Assembly: GCF_963677155.1 (NCBI RefSeq)
Contig: NZ_OY781884.1
Coordinates: 3,406,501-3,470,500, forward strand
Reading direction: 5' to 3'
Length of the DNA: 64,000 bases
Origin: an uncultured Draconibacterium sp.
GTDB lineage: Bacteria; Bacteroidota; Bacteroidia; Bacteroidales; Prolixibacteraceae
The notes beneath the pieces were generated by a model that worked only from the letters and a program-made list of their open reading frames with translations, was not told where the DNA came from and ran no database searches. A program made the position numbers and the translations under genes. Shown piece by piece: positions 34,550-42,862 of this stretch (positions within the stretch are counted from its first letter, which is position 1; every line of letters starts with the position of its first letter).

Positions 34550-35833
34550 ATGGCTTCAAGAACAAATCTTTCAGTTGTTATCGACATGGGAACCTCAAAA
34601 ATGGTTGCGCTTGCAGGGCAGGCAACAGCCGAGGGGAAAATGGAAATACTGGGTACTGCCCAGGTGCCATCAAAAGGCATAAAACGTGGTATGATTTTTA
34701 ATCTTGCTGATGCAACCGAGTCCATCACTGCAGTGTTGGAACAATTGGATGCGCAACTCGAAGACGAAATTGCGGTTGTTGATGTGGCATATGCCGGAAA
34801 ACGCATGCGAACCATCGACTACAAAGCTTCGCGTTTTACAGGCGAAGGAGGTGTGGTAACCAGTCTCGATATTGACGAGTTGTACAATGAAGCGAAAAAC
34901 CTGCAAATTAAAAATGATTACCGTATTCTGAAGGTAATTCCAACTTCGTTTATTATCGATGATGAAACGGAGGAGCTAAAACCTGTTGGAGCCACAGGAA
35001 AAAAGATTGAAGCACGTTACAAACTGGTGATTATGCCCGATCAGGAATACCAGATTCTGAACCGCGTTTTGGAAAGTGTTGGTGTTGAACTGGGCGAAGT
35101 TTTCCACTCGTCGCTGGCATTGGCAGAGGCTGCGCTTTCAAAACCCGAAAAGGAAATGGGGGGGGTGGTACTTGATATTGGTGCCGGTACAACCAATCTG
35201 GCTATCTACTACGAAAATGCCTTGGTTCATACAGCTGTAATTCCATTTGCCGGAGCTGTTATTACCAATGATTTAAAAGTGGGTTGTTCCACATTTCTTG
35301 AAAAAGCGGAGTTGCTAAAAGTGCGCTACGGACAGGCTTTAGGCGATCAAATTAAAACGGAGGATACGGTTACCATTGCCAAAAATAATGGCTGGGAACC
35401 CAAAGAAATTACTATCCGTAGTCTGGCTTATATAATTCAGGCTCGTTTGGGAGAGATTGTGGATTGTGTAGTAACCGAAATCGAAAGATCGGGAGTAGCT
35501 GATCGTTTGGGAACAGGCATTGTTCTCTCCGGAGGAACTTCAAATCTTGGGCACATTATTACATTGGTGAAATTTCATACAGGTTTGGATGCGCGTAGGG
35601 CACACCCCGTAATCCTTCCTGCAAACCGCAGGGAAGAAGCAAAAAATCCGGCATTTTTAACTGCATTGGGAGCCTTAAAACTTTCTATCGCACAAAATGT
35701 TGGAGAAGAAAGAGCATTACCCGAACCAAAAGTGCACAGAAGCGGACGTGGTTTAATGACCAATGTAAAAGGAGCTTTGCAAAGTGCAATCAATTTTTTT
35801 GGTGATGACAACGAAGACCTTGAATTCAATTAA
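34550..35833 (+). CDS. ftsA: Actin-like division protein FtsA
   Basis: 427 residues. Actin/Hsp70 fold: phosphate-1 VVIDMGTSKMVALAG, the 1C domain (about 85-165), phosphate-2 GVVLDIGAGTTNLAIY, and adenosine loop IVLSGGTSNLGHI. The C-terminal end (GALQSAINFFGDDNEDLEFN) contains a short amphipathic stretch that fits the membrane-targeting helix. It anchors FtsZ filaments to the membrane, which matters here because two FtsZ proteins follow. Confidence 0.95.
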   Translation: MASRTNLSVVIDMGTSKMVALAGQATAEGKMEILGTAQVPSKGIKRGMIFNLADATESITAVLEQLDAQLEDEIAVVDVAYAGKRMRTIDYKASRFTGEGGVVTSLDIDELYNEAKNLQIKNDYRILKVIPTSFIIDDETEELKPVGATGKKIEARYKLVIMPDQEYQILNRVLESVGVELGEVFHSSLALAEAALSKPEKEMGGVVLDIGAGTTNLAIYYENALVHTAVIPFAGAVITNDLKVGCSTFLEKAELLKVRYGQALGDQIKTEDTVTIAKNNGWEPKEITIRSLAYIIQARLGEIVDCVVTEIERSGVADRLGTGIVLSGGTSNLGHIITLVKFHTGLDARRAHPVILPANRREEAKNPAFLTALGALKLSIAQNVGEERALPEPKVHRSGRGLMTNVKGALQSAINFFGDDNEDLEFN

Positions 35834-35844
35834 AACAAAAAGAT

Positions 35845-37188
35845 ATGACCGAAGAATTAGCAAATTTTCAATTTCCGAAGGCAGCATCATCAATTATTAA
35901 AGTAATTGGAGTTGGCGGTGGTGGTTGCAATGCGGTCAATCACATGTTCGAAGAGGGAATTACAGGTGTTGATTATATCATTTGTAATACCGATTCGCAA
36001 GCCATGGACAATAGTCCTGTGCCGATTAAAATTCAGCTTGGAACCACATTGACAGAAGGGCGAGGTGCCGGAAATAAACCAGAAAGAGGTGCCGAAGCAG
36101 CCCGCGAAAATTACGAAGATCTGAAAAAAGTGCTGGGTGACAATACAAAAATGTTGTTTATCGCGGCAGGAATGGGAGGCGGAACCGGAACCGGAGCTGC
36201 TCCGGTAATTGCAAGTCTGGCTCGTGAACTCGACATTTTGACCATTGCAGTAGTAACCATTCCGTCGCCGGCCGAAGGAAACAAACGCCGTGCACAAGCA
36301 CAGGAAGGCATTGATAAAATGGCCGAATTTGTCGACAGTATGCTGGTGATTAGTAACGATAGGTTGCACCATATTTATGGCGATCTGCCGGCAAGTCAGG
36401 CATTTAAAATGGCCGACAATATTGTGTCAACGGCTGTAAAAGGAGTCGCCGAAATTATAACCGTTCACGGAAATGTAAATATCGACTATACCGATGTGGA
36501 AACAGTGATGCAGAAGAGCGAGGTGTTCATAATGGGTACTGGTTTTGCCACAGGTGAAGGCCGGGCTATGGATGCAGTGAATGCAGCTCTGGAATCGCCA
36601 CTGTTGGATAGTAACGATATCTTTGGGACAAGAAATATATTATTGAATATTATCTCAGGGAGTGAGGAGATAAGGATTGGAGAAATTGGAGAAATTATTG
36701 AATCGCTACAGGAAAAAGCTGGTCAGGATGCCGATATCATCTGGGGGAACGGCTACGACGAACGACTTGGCGATAAAATTAGTGTGACCATTTTGGCCAC
36801 TGGATTTGATACTAATCCGAATAAAGAACTGCAACCCGAAAAAGAGGTGCAAAATTTTGATCTCGACGACGATTTGGTAAATTCAATCACCGAACAGGAA
36901 TCGATAAACGAGGCCGCAGAGACAATTAATTCCAATTTGTACGAAGAAAAAACATATGAGCCAGAACCGGAAGAGGACGAAACAATAATGTTTGTTCCTC
37001 CGCAACCAAAAGCAAAGCCAAAATCAAAAACTTTTGGCTGGAAATCAAAAGAAAAAAACAAAACCAAGAAAAAGGCAGACAAAAAGAAAGATGAGCCTGT
37101 TTCTGAATCGAACATCGATAACTGGTTTTATAAAAATTTTGGCAGCAAAATTTTTAATGACGGTGATGAAGACCAAGCTCTTGATTAA
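35845..37188 (+). CDS. ftsZ: Tubulin-like FtsZ, first and divergent copy
   Basis: 447 residues. The GTPase domain is whole: GVGGGGCNAVNHM, tubulin signature GGGTGTG at 111-117, and the T7 catalytic loop NIDYTD (Asn212, Asp214, Asp217), so it should hydrolyse GTP. It differs from the usual Bacteroidota FtsZ in several loops (PSPAEGNKRRAQ instead of PFRxEGRRR; RLHHIYGDLPASQAF; KSEVFIMGTGFATGEG). The tail is Lys-rich (KEKNKTKKKADKKKDEP) and ends in NWFYKNFGSKIFNDGDEDQ; it lacks the PA[FY]xRR-type peptide that binds FtsA. Probably a functional paralogue with another membrane partner. Confidence 0.92.
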   Translation: MTEELANFQFPKAASSIIKVIGVGGGGCNAVNHMFEEGITGVDYIICNTDSQAMDNSPVPIKIQLGTTLTEGRGAGNKPERGAEAARENYEDLKKVLGDNTKMLFIAAGMGGGTGTGAAPVIASLARELDILTIAVVTIPSPAEGNKRRAQAQEGIDKMAEFVDSMLVISNDRLHHIYGDLPASQAFKMADNIVSTAVKGVAEIITVHGNVNIDYTDVETVMQKSEVFIMGTGFATGEGRAMDAVNAALESPLLDSNDIFGTRNILLNIISGSEEIRIGEIGEIIESLQEKAGQDADIIWGNGYDERLGDKISVTILATGFDTNPNKELQPEKEVQNFDLDDDLVNSITEQESINEAAETINSNLYEEKTYEPEPEEDETIMFVPPQPKAKPKSKTFGWKSKEKNKTKKKADKKKDEPVSESNIDNWFYKNFGSKIFNDGDEDQALD

Positions 37189-37203
37189 TAACGACAAAAC
37201 AGG

Positions 37204-38601
37204 GTGAAGAAAATGGAAAATATGGCTGATTTTGTAATGGAAAAAACTCCTGGTGCTGCAATTAAAGTAATCGGCGTTGGTGGTGGTGGTGGAAATGCGG
37301 TAAACCATATGTTTAAACATGGAATTCGCGATGTGGATTTTGTAATCTGCAACACCGATGCACAAGCTATGGAGGCAAGTGCTATTCGTTCCAGGGTGCA
37401 GCTTGGGGCGTCATTAACCGAAGGACGAGGAGCCGGTAATAAACCGGAAGTGGGCAGGCAGGCGGCTATTGAAAACATTGAGGATGTAAAAAAGACCTTG
37501 TCGGAAAATACCAAAATGGTATTTGTAACTGCCGGTATGGGGGGCGGAACCGGAACCGGAGCCGCACCAGTTATCGCGCAGTGTTGTAAAGAACAGGGCT
37601 ACTTAACCGTGGCCATTGTTACCATTCCGTTCCGTAACGAAGGAAAAAGGCGCATAAAACAAGCCTACGAAGGTATTAAAGAACTGGCGACTTATGTCGA
37701 TTCGTTATTGGTGATCAATAATGAACGTATTCGCGAGATGTTTGGTGATTTTGGAATATCGGAGGCCTTTTCCAAAGCTGATAATGTTTTGTCTACCGCC
37801 GCTAAAGGAATTGCAGAAATTATTACCGTGCCCGGATATATAAATGTTGATTTTGCCGATGTTGAAACCGTAATGCGAAAAAGCGGAATGGCGGTTATGG
37901 GAACCGGAGTAAGCGACGAAGAAGACCGGGCAGAAGATGCGGTAAGAAAAGCGTTAAACTCGCCATTATTAAATGATAACGAAATTCGTGGAGCTAGAAA
38001 CATTCTGGTAAACATTAACTCGGGGAATAAAGAGGTTACTATGGATGAAGTTGGTCGTATTACCGATTATGTGCAAAATATGGCTGGTTTCGATGCTGAT
38101 TTGATTTGGGGAAATGGCACCGATGAAAGTCTGGGTGAAAAACTGTCGGTTACGGTTATTGCAACCGGATTTCCAACAAGCATCATTTCAGAGTTATCGG
38201 AGCAAAGCCAACGAAAAGTAGTTTCGCATACGCTTGAAAAAGAAACGGTTTCTGTTACAAAAGATGAACATCTTTCGGAGCAGAAAAATGAGGATAAGAG
38301 AAGCCAGTCAACTTTTGAGTTCAATGTTGAGAACAATAGCAAAAATGACGACGATGAATTTGAATCGTTGTACCCGATAACTTCGCGTGAGCGAGATAGT
38401 ACAGAAAAGGAAATTGATGTTAACGATTACGCTAACCTTAGCGACGATGATGTGGATGAGTTGGAAAATGTTCCGGCATTTAAACGGCGCAATATTCGAA
38501 TAAACGACCCAAAGTACAAGCGCGATCGTTCGGGGTATTCGGTAGATCGCGACAACCGCATTTCAGACAGAAATAGTTATTTACACGATAATGTAGATTA
38601 A
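37204..38601 (+). CDS. ftsZ: Tubulin-like FtsZ, second copy (canonical Bacteroidota type)
   Basis: 465 residues from GTG 37204; ATG 37213 is an equally good start. GTPase domain complete: GVGGGGGNAVNHM, GGGTGTG at 113-119, catalytic loop NVDFAD (Asn214, Asp216, Asp219). The sequence is close to FtsZ of Bacteroides (TIPFRNEGKRR, EMFGDFGISEAFSKADNVL). An acidic linker follows from about 330, and VPAFKRR (about 423-429) is the conserved FtsA-binding peptide, followed by a basic tail. Sixteen bases downstream of the first ftsZ and clearly in the same transcript. I take this copy to be the main division protein. Confidence 0.93.
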   Translation: MKKMENMADFVMEKTPGAAIKVIGVGGGGGNAVNHMFKHGIRDVDFVICNTDAQAMEASAIRSRVQLGASLTEGRGAGNKPEVGRQAAIENIEDVKKTLSENTKMVFVTAGMGGGTGTGAAPVIAQCCKEQGYLTVAIVTIPFRNEGKRRIKQAYEGIKELATYVDSLLVINNERIREMFGDFGISEAFSKADNVLSTAAKGIAEIITVPGYINVDFADVETVMRKSGMAVMGTGVSDEEDRAEDAVRKALNSPLLNDNEIRGARNILVNINSGNKEVTMDEVGRITDYVQNMAGFDADLIWGNGTDESLGEKLSVTVIATGFPTSIISELSEQSQRKVVSHTLEKETVSVTKDEHLSEQKNEDKRSQSTFEFNVENNSKNDDDEFESLYPITSRERDSTEKEIDVNDYANLSDDDVDELENVPAFKRRNIRINDPKYKRDRSGYSVDRDNRISDRNSYLHDNVD

Positions 38602-38615
38602 TAAAACCAAATATT

Positions 38616-39065
38616 ATGGCAATATTAGATCAGATTAATGATGACATAAAAGCGGCAATGAAAGCCCGCGAAAAAGAAAAACTGGAAGCCCTACGTGGCA
38701 TTAAAAAAGTAATGCTTGAGGCGCAAACAGCTAAAGGTGCCGGCGATGTTTTGGCCGATGATGATGCACTAAAAATTATCTCTAAACTGGCAAAACAAGG
38801 CACCGATTCGGCAACTATTTACAAAGAACAGGGCCGCGAGGATTTGTATGAGCAGGAGATAAAGCAGGTGGCAATTTTCGAAAGTTATTTGCCTGCAAAA
38901 ATGTCGGACGAAGAGTTAACTGCTGTTGTAAAAGCGGTAATTGAGCAGGTTGGCGCTAGTAGCATGAAAGACATGGGAAAAGTTATGGGTGTTGCTTCGA
39001 AGAAACTGGCCGGTCAGGCCGACGGCAAAGATATTGCCGATAAAGTTAAAGCTCTATTAGCTTAG
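38616..39065 (+). CDS. yqeY: GatB/YqeY-domain protein
   Basis: 149 residues, all-helical YqeY family: LDQINDDIKAAMKAREKEKLEALR at the start, IISKLAKQGTDSATIYKEQGREDL, and the tail GKVMGVASKKLAGQADGKDIA. The domain is shared with the tRNA-binding end of GatB amidotransferase, so tRNA binding is possible; the function of solo YqeY is not settled. It closes the dcw transcript, 14 bp after ftsZ, as in many Bacteroidota. Confidence 0.92.
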   Translation: MAILDQINDDIKAAMKAREKEKLEALRGIKKVMLEAQTAKGAGDVLADDDALKIISKLAKQGTDSATIYKEQGREDLYEQEIKQVAIFESYLPAKMSDEELTAVVKAVIEQVGASSMKDMGKVMGVASKKLAGQADGKDIADKVKALLA

Positions 39066-39093
39066 CAAGCGAAACGTTCAATACGAAAATGAG

Positions 39094-39127
39094 AAAGCAG
39101 GTTTGTAAAATACATTCCTGCTTTTTT
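39094..39127 (+). terminator. Terminator of the dcw operon
   Basis: AAAGCAGG (39094-39101) pairs with CCTGCTTT (39117-39124), 15-base loop, T-run to 39127. No other intrinsic terminator was seen between mraZ and this point. Confidence 0.8.
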
Positions 39128-39132
39128 ATGCT

Positions 39133-39456
39133 TTAATCTTCCAATTGATCTGCTACGTGGTCGAGATCGGAATATTTATCTTCGTAATCCTGTTTAACCT
39201 CGTCTTTTAAGAATCCGTCATCATCGAAATCGTCGTCTTCATCAACAAGAGCAACGGCTTCTCCTTCAGTCATTCTTAACATGTAATATTTGTCTTCCGT
39301 TTCAAATGGTAAAACCGTTATTTTCTGCCCGGTTTTATCAAAAAAATGAATAAGATTTTCAGCAAAACCATCCGCGTAAATGAGCTTAATTTGCTGCTGT
39401 AAATCCTTATCAAGTTTGCTGTAATCTTTAATTACTTTCGGTTTATTATTTGCCAT
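39133..39456 (-). CDS. Conserved acidic small protein of unknown function
   Basis: 107 residues. The first 75 alternate strands and helices (LDKDLQQQIKLIYADGFAENLIHFFDKTGQKITVLPFETEDKYYML in pieces), followed by a strongly acidic tail (DEDDDFDDDG, then DEVKQDYEDKYSD). I have the impression that this is a conserved Bacteroidota protein found after yqeY/ftsZ, but I cannot name a function. Convergent with the dcw operon and very close to its terminator. Confidence 0.75.
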   Translation of the reverse strand: MANNKPKVIKDYSKLDKDLQQQIKLIYADGFAENLIHFFDKTGQKITVLPFETEDKYYMLRMTEGEAVALVDEDDDFDDDGFLKDEVKQDYEDKYSDLDHVADQLED

Positions 39457-39925
39457 TTTTGCCAGTTAATTAAGTGAAAAATAATTTTTAAAAATCAAAA
39501 AGATTACCGGTTTTAATCTTCGTTACAGTTCGAGTTTGGTTCTACATTACACAAGCAAATAAATAGGATGAAAACGACATTTGCAATAGCTAAATAATAA
39601 ATTTTTCAATTTTTATATCTAAACTTTTCGAGTCAAAAAGTTGAAAGATTATGAATGGTTTATTCAGTTAGATCTGAAATGTTTGGAAATAGCTGATATT
39701 TTGAGCGATCTTGGTTGTAAGATGCACTTAGCCAGTAGAATGTGTCGTTTGCTTTTTTTAGTCTTTCTGGCTTTAGTTTGCTCTTCAGGGCTTTGGGAAA
39801 TTGAACGGAAAAAATAAAAGAACCCCAAAACGATAAAATTTATTTTTAGATGTGCCGATTTATAAATTTACGCATAAAAAAAGGAGCCCCAAACGGGCTC
39901 CTTTGTTATGAATTGTTGGTGTGAA
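39457..39925. other. Gene-free interval
   Basis: 469 bp between two minus-strand genes. Apart from the terminator at 39880-39904 I see only a 31-codon frame from ATG 39722 with a hydrophobic stretch (LLFLVFLALVCSS), which has no ribosome-binding site and little support. Confidence 0.5.
39880..39904. terminator. Terminator of the cyclophilin gene
   Basis: AAAGGAGCCC and GGGCTCCTTT pair perfectly over 10 bp with loop CAAAC; a run of A on the plus strand left of it gives the U-run on the minus strand. Confidence 0.88.
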
Positions 39926-40363
39926 TTATTCTTCCGAGATAATTATTTTTTCAATTTCATCACCCTGGCGAATGTCATCAATTACATCAAGCCCTTCAAA
40001 AACGCGTCCGAAGCAGGTATGATGGCGATCAAGATGCTGGGTGTTCTCGCGGTTGTGGCAAATAAAAAACTGCGAACCACCAGTGTTTTTTCCGGCATGT
40101 GCCATTGATAGAACACCTTTATCGTGGTATTGGTTGTTTCCGTCCAATTCACAATCAATTGAATAGCCTGGTCCGCCGGCTCCGGTTCCATCCGGGCATC
40201 CTCCCTGAATTACGAAGTTAGGGATCACACGGTGAAAAGTAAGCCCGTTGTAAAAACCCGATTCGGCAAGTTTGATAAAATTGGCCACAGTTCCCGGGGC
40301 ATCTTCTTCGTAAAACTTAACTTTCATTACTCCTTTTGAAGTATGTATTTCAGCTGTTTTCAT
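39926..40363 (-). CDS. Peptidyl-prolyl isomerase, cyclophilin type
   Basis: 145 residues, cytosolic (no signal peptide). Cyclophilin core: [26 protein letters not shown], then [20 protein letters not shown] and [15 protein letters not shown]. The catalytic Arg (FHRV) is present. It speeds proline cis/trans isomerisation in folding proteins. Single gene with a good terminator; a probable small RNA gene lies about 150 bp upstream on the same strand. Confidence 0.93.
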   Translation of the reverse strand: MKTAEIHTSKGVMKVKFYEEDAPGTVANFIKLAESGFYNGLTFHRVIPNFVIQGGCPDGTGAGGPGYSIDCELDGNNQYHDKGVLSMAHAGKNTGGSQFFICHNRENTQHLDRHHTCFGRVFEGLDVIDDIRQGDEIEKIIISEE

Positions 40364-40510
40364 TCTAAATTATTTTAATTCGGCACAAATGTAGAAAAAA
40401 AGAACAATTTTCATAATGACCTTTTATCAAGCCTCTGAATGTAATTGCGTTAACAGGACGATTGAGATATGCAAAAAGATTGAAGGGGCGAGTTGTTTTC
40501 TGAAAGTATA

Positions 40511-40587
40511 AAAAGAAAGAAGGAGACTCAACAGTCTCCTTCCTAAATGTTAACCCCCAAACACACAATATGGGATGAATCCCAAAT
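40511..40587 (-). ncRNA. Putative small RNA of about 75 nt
   Basis: No open frame of use. On the minus strand a full promoter (TTG, 19 nt, TATATTTG) predicts a start near 40587. The transcript would hold a small hairpin (TGGGATTCATCCCA, 40571-40584), a single-stranded G-rich part (TTTGGGGGTTAAC), and a perfect 10-bp terminator hairpin with loop GTTG (40519-40542) followed by a U-rich run. It could be a free small RNA, or a terminated leader for the cyclophilin gene that begins about 150 bp further on. I do not recognise an Rfam family. Confidence 0.6.
40519..40542 (-). terminator. Terminator hairpin of the small RNA
   Basis: GAAGGAGACT, loop CAAC, AGTCTCCTTC on the plus strand, perfect over 10 bp; read on the minus strand it is followed by TTTCTTTTT. 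Confidence 0.8.
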
Positions 40588-40593
40588 GCGTTA

Positions 40594-40623
40594 CAAATAT
40601 ATATGTTTTTTGTAATTTACCAA
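40594..40623 (-). promoter_or_regulatory. Full Bacteroidota promoter of the small RNA
   Basis: Minus strand: TTG (40623-40621), 19-base spacer, TATATTTG (40601-40594). Exact match to TTG/TAnnTTTG with the same spacer as the tRNA-Cys and blaI promoters of this window. Confidence 0.75.
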
Positions 40624-40853
40624 AAGGAATAGAAAACTATTTACTCTTTTATTTAATAATTTAGATGATTTTATACTTTGTCGTCGAAAAAATAACTATT
40701 TAATTCGATAAATTGAATATTGCCTTGCTCGTTATTAATTAGCTCAAATTATATCTTTTGTTGGAATGGTTGAAAATATGAATCCTTAAATTTTTCAATC
40801 AGAATTTATTATCTTGCTTGCGTTAAAGCCAAAATAGATTTCAATATAAGATA

Positions 40854-41489
40854 ATGAAGTACCGACTATTTATGTTATGCTTATTGGGAGTTCTGGCCGC
40901 ATTTACAGCTTGTGGTCAATATCCTGAGACAGAAAATTCTCTCGACAAAAAAGTTAAAAGCTTTCTGGAAAAAAACGCCAGCGAATGGCGCGATATGAAT
41001 GTTCCTTTAGAAGATGGAAAAATTCTTTACGATATTATTGTTGAAAATGGTTACACTTCGGCTGTTGAAATCGGCACATCAACCGGTCACTCTGCCATTT
41101 GGATTGCATGGGCATTAAGCAAAACCGGAGGCAAGCTAATAACTATTGAAATTAACAAAACCCGTTATTTACAGGCCAAGGCTAACTTTCGGAAAGCCGG
41201 TGTTTCAAAATATATCGATGTTAGACTGGCCGATGCGCATGAGTTGGTACCTGCGTTAAAAGGAGAGTACGATTTTGTTTTTTGCGATGCGGATAAATAC
41301 TGGTATAAAAACTACTTTATTGCGATGGATCCTAAAATGAAAAAAGGGGGGTGTTTTACTGCTCGCAACACGGCAACACGGGTGAATGGCATTGGTGAGT
41401 TTCTGCGTTATATTGAAAATCTGGATACTTACGATACTACAATCGATCGATCTAGTCGTGCCGGCATATCAAAAAGTTTTAAAAAGTAA
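40854..41489 (+). CDS. Lipoprotein with O-methyltransferase fold
   Basis: 211 residues. It opens with a lipoprotein signal (LLGVLAAFTAC, lipobox Cys20) and continues with a class I SAM methyltransferase of the catechol-O-methyltransferase type: VEIGTSTGHSAIWIAWAL (SAM loop), GGKLITIEI, then DFVFCDADKYWYKNYF with the metal-binding Asp pair, and RNTATR. A SAM enzyme outside the cytoplasm has no obvious cofactor supply, so either the signal is not used or the protein has another role. Related periplasmic-looking proteins exist in Bacteroidota, to my memory. Eleven bases upstream of the permease gene and probably co-transcribed. Confidence 0.82.
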   Translation: MKYRLFMLCLLGVLAAFTACGQYPETENSLDKKVKSFLEKNASEWRDMNVPLEDGKILYDIIVENGYTSAVEIGTSTGHSAIWIAWALSKTGGKLITIEINKTRYLQAKANFRKAGVSKYIDVRLADAHELVPALKGEYDFVFCDADKYWYKNYFIAMDPKMKKGGCFTARNTATRVNGIGEFLRYIENLDTYDTTIDRSSRAGISKSFKK

Positions 41490-41500
41490 ACTAACTCATC

Positions 41501-42862
41501 TTGCATAATCTGCAAAAGAAACTTGAGCGCCGGCTTGGCTTATTTCCTGTAACAAATATCGTTATTGCCAATATTATTGGTGCCGGAATTTTTACTACAA
41601 CTGGCTATTTAATGGGATTTCTGCAAAATCCTGTTGTTATGTTGATTTTGTGGGGAATTGGTGGTTTAATTGCTTTGTGTGGAGCCATTTCGTTTGGTGA
41701 GTTGGGAGCTGCTTTTCCCGAAGCTGGTGGCGAATATGTATTTATTTCAAAACTGTATTCGCCAATGCTGGGTTTTTTAAGTGGCTGGTCATCGCTCATT
41801 GTTGGTTTTTCGGCTCCCATTGCGGCATCGGCAATTGGCTTTGCAAAATATTTTACCTGGGCCTTCCCTCAATTACAAAACTGGCTGATGCTAAATGAAA
41901 CTCTCAGTTCTGAAAATTTTAGCCGTTGTTTAGCTATTTTGGTTATTGTGGGGTTTAGTTTTGTGCATTCGCGTGGAATTGTATTGGGCGCCCGGGTGCA
42001 AAACTGGCTTACGTTGTTAAAAATACTATTGGTAGTAGGATTAATTATTGTCGGCTTGCTTCTGGGCGATGGGAGTATACAAAATGTACGATCTGCCTCA
42101 CCATTTCAGTTTTCATTTGATAATTGGAAAGCAGTTGGCCTGTCGCTAATGTTTATAATGTTTGCTTACAGCGGATGGAATTCTGCAACTTACATTGGTT
42201 CCGAAATTCGGGAGCCGCGAAAGGTGATACCGCGTTCCTTACTCATTTCAACCCTAACGGTAACTTTTTTATATATTTTGTTGAATCTGTTTTTTGTATA
42301 TGCAGTGCCTGCATCGCAAATGCGGAACGAACCCGAAATTGGTGGTTTGGCAGCCGGGCTGGCTTTTGGTGCAATTGCCGAAACTATTGTTTCGTTGCTT
42401 ATTTCATTTGCTCTTTTTTCTTCGTTAAGCGCATTTATTATTCTGGGACCGCGGGTTTATTATAAAATGGCAAGTGATGGTTTGTTTTTTCAGTCAGTTG
42501 CCCGAATTAACAAAAAGTATAAAGTGCCATCGAACGCCATTTTTTTACAAGCTGCAATTGCTATTGTGTTGGTTCTTTCGGGTACTTTCGAACAGATTTT
42601 GACATATATGGGCTTTTCATTGGGGATATTCCCAATTATTGCTGTGGCCAGTAATATTAAATTACGACGATCAAAATATCAGGGGCTGCGTTTGCCTGGT
42701 TATCCGTATGTTCAGGTATTTTTTATTGTAATAAATCTGGCAATCTTGGTGCTTGCCTATTTCGAGCGCCCCATTGAGTCGAGTATTGCCGTGTTAACTG
42801 CTTTGTCGGGTATTCCGGTATACTATTGGTTTCAGCGTAAAAAGGTTAAGCAGATTGAATAG
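41501..42862 (+). CDS. APC-family amino acid permease
   Basis: 453 residues with a TTG start; the next Met is inside helix 1-2, so TTG is required. Twelve predicted helices. The first helix has the APC motif VIANIIGAGIFTTTG, and GELGAAFPEAGGEYVFISKLYSP is the conserved helix 2-3 region, as in LAT/cationic amino acid transporters. Substrate unknown. It overlaps the convergent PlsC gene by 17 bp. Confidence 0.9.
   Translation: MHNLQKKLERRLGLFPVTNIVIANIIGAGIFTTTGYLMGFLQNPVVMLILWGIGGLIALCGAISFGELGAAFPEAGGEYVFISKLYSPMLGFLSGWSSLIVGFSAPIAASAIGFAKYFTWAFPQLQNWLMLNETLSSENFSRCLAILVIVGFSFVHSRGIVLGARVQNWLTLLKILLVVGLIIVGLLLGDGSIQNVRSASPFQFSFDNWKAVGLSLMFIMFAYSGWNSATYIGSEIREPRKVIPRSLLISTLTVTFLYILLNLFFVYAVPASQMRNEPEIGGLAAGLAFGAIAETIVSLLISFALFSSLSAFIILGPRVYYKMASDGLFFQSVARINKKYKVPSNAIFLQAAIAIVLVLSGTFEQILTYMGFSLGIFPIIAVASNIKLRRSKYQGLRLPGYPYVQVFFIVINLAILVLAYFERPIESSIAVLTALSGIPVYYWFQRKKVKQIE

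Larger units (their letters stand above)
40364..40853. other. Interval holding a small RNA gene
   Basis: 490 bp. The middle has the promoter, hairpins and terminator of a short minus-strand transcript (40511-40587). The right part, to 40853, is AT-rich and shows nothing else that I can name. Confidence 0.6.

Noticed and set aside
35845-38601. Tandem ftsZ as an assembly duplication
   Set aside because: The two genes differ throughout and have different tails; they are real paralogues.
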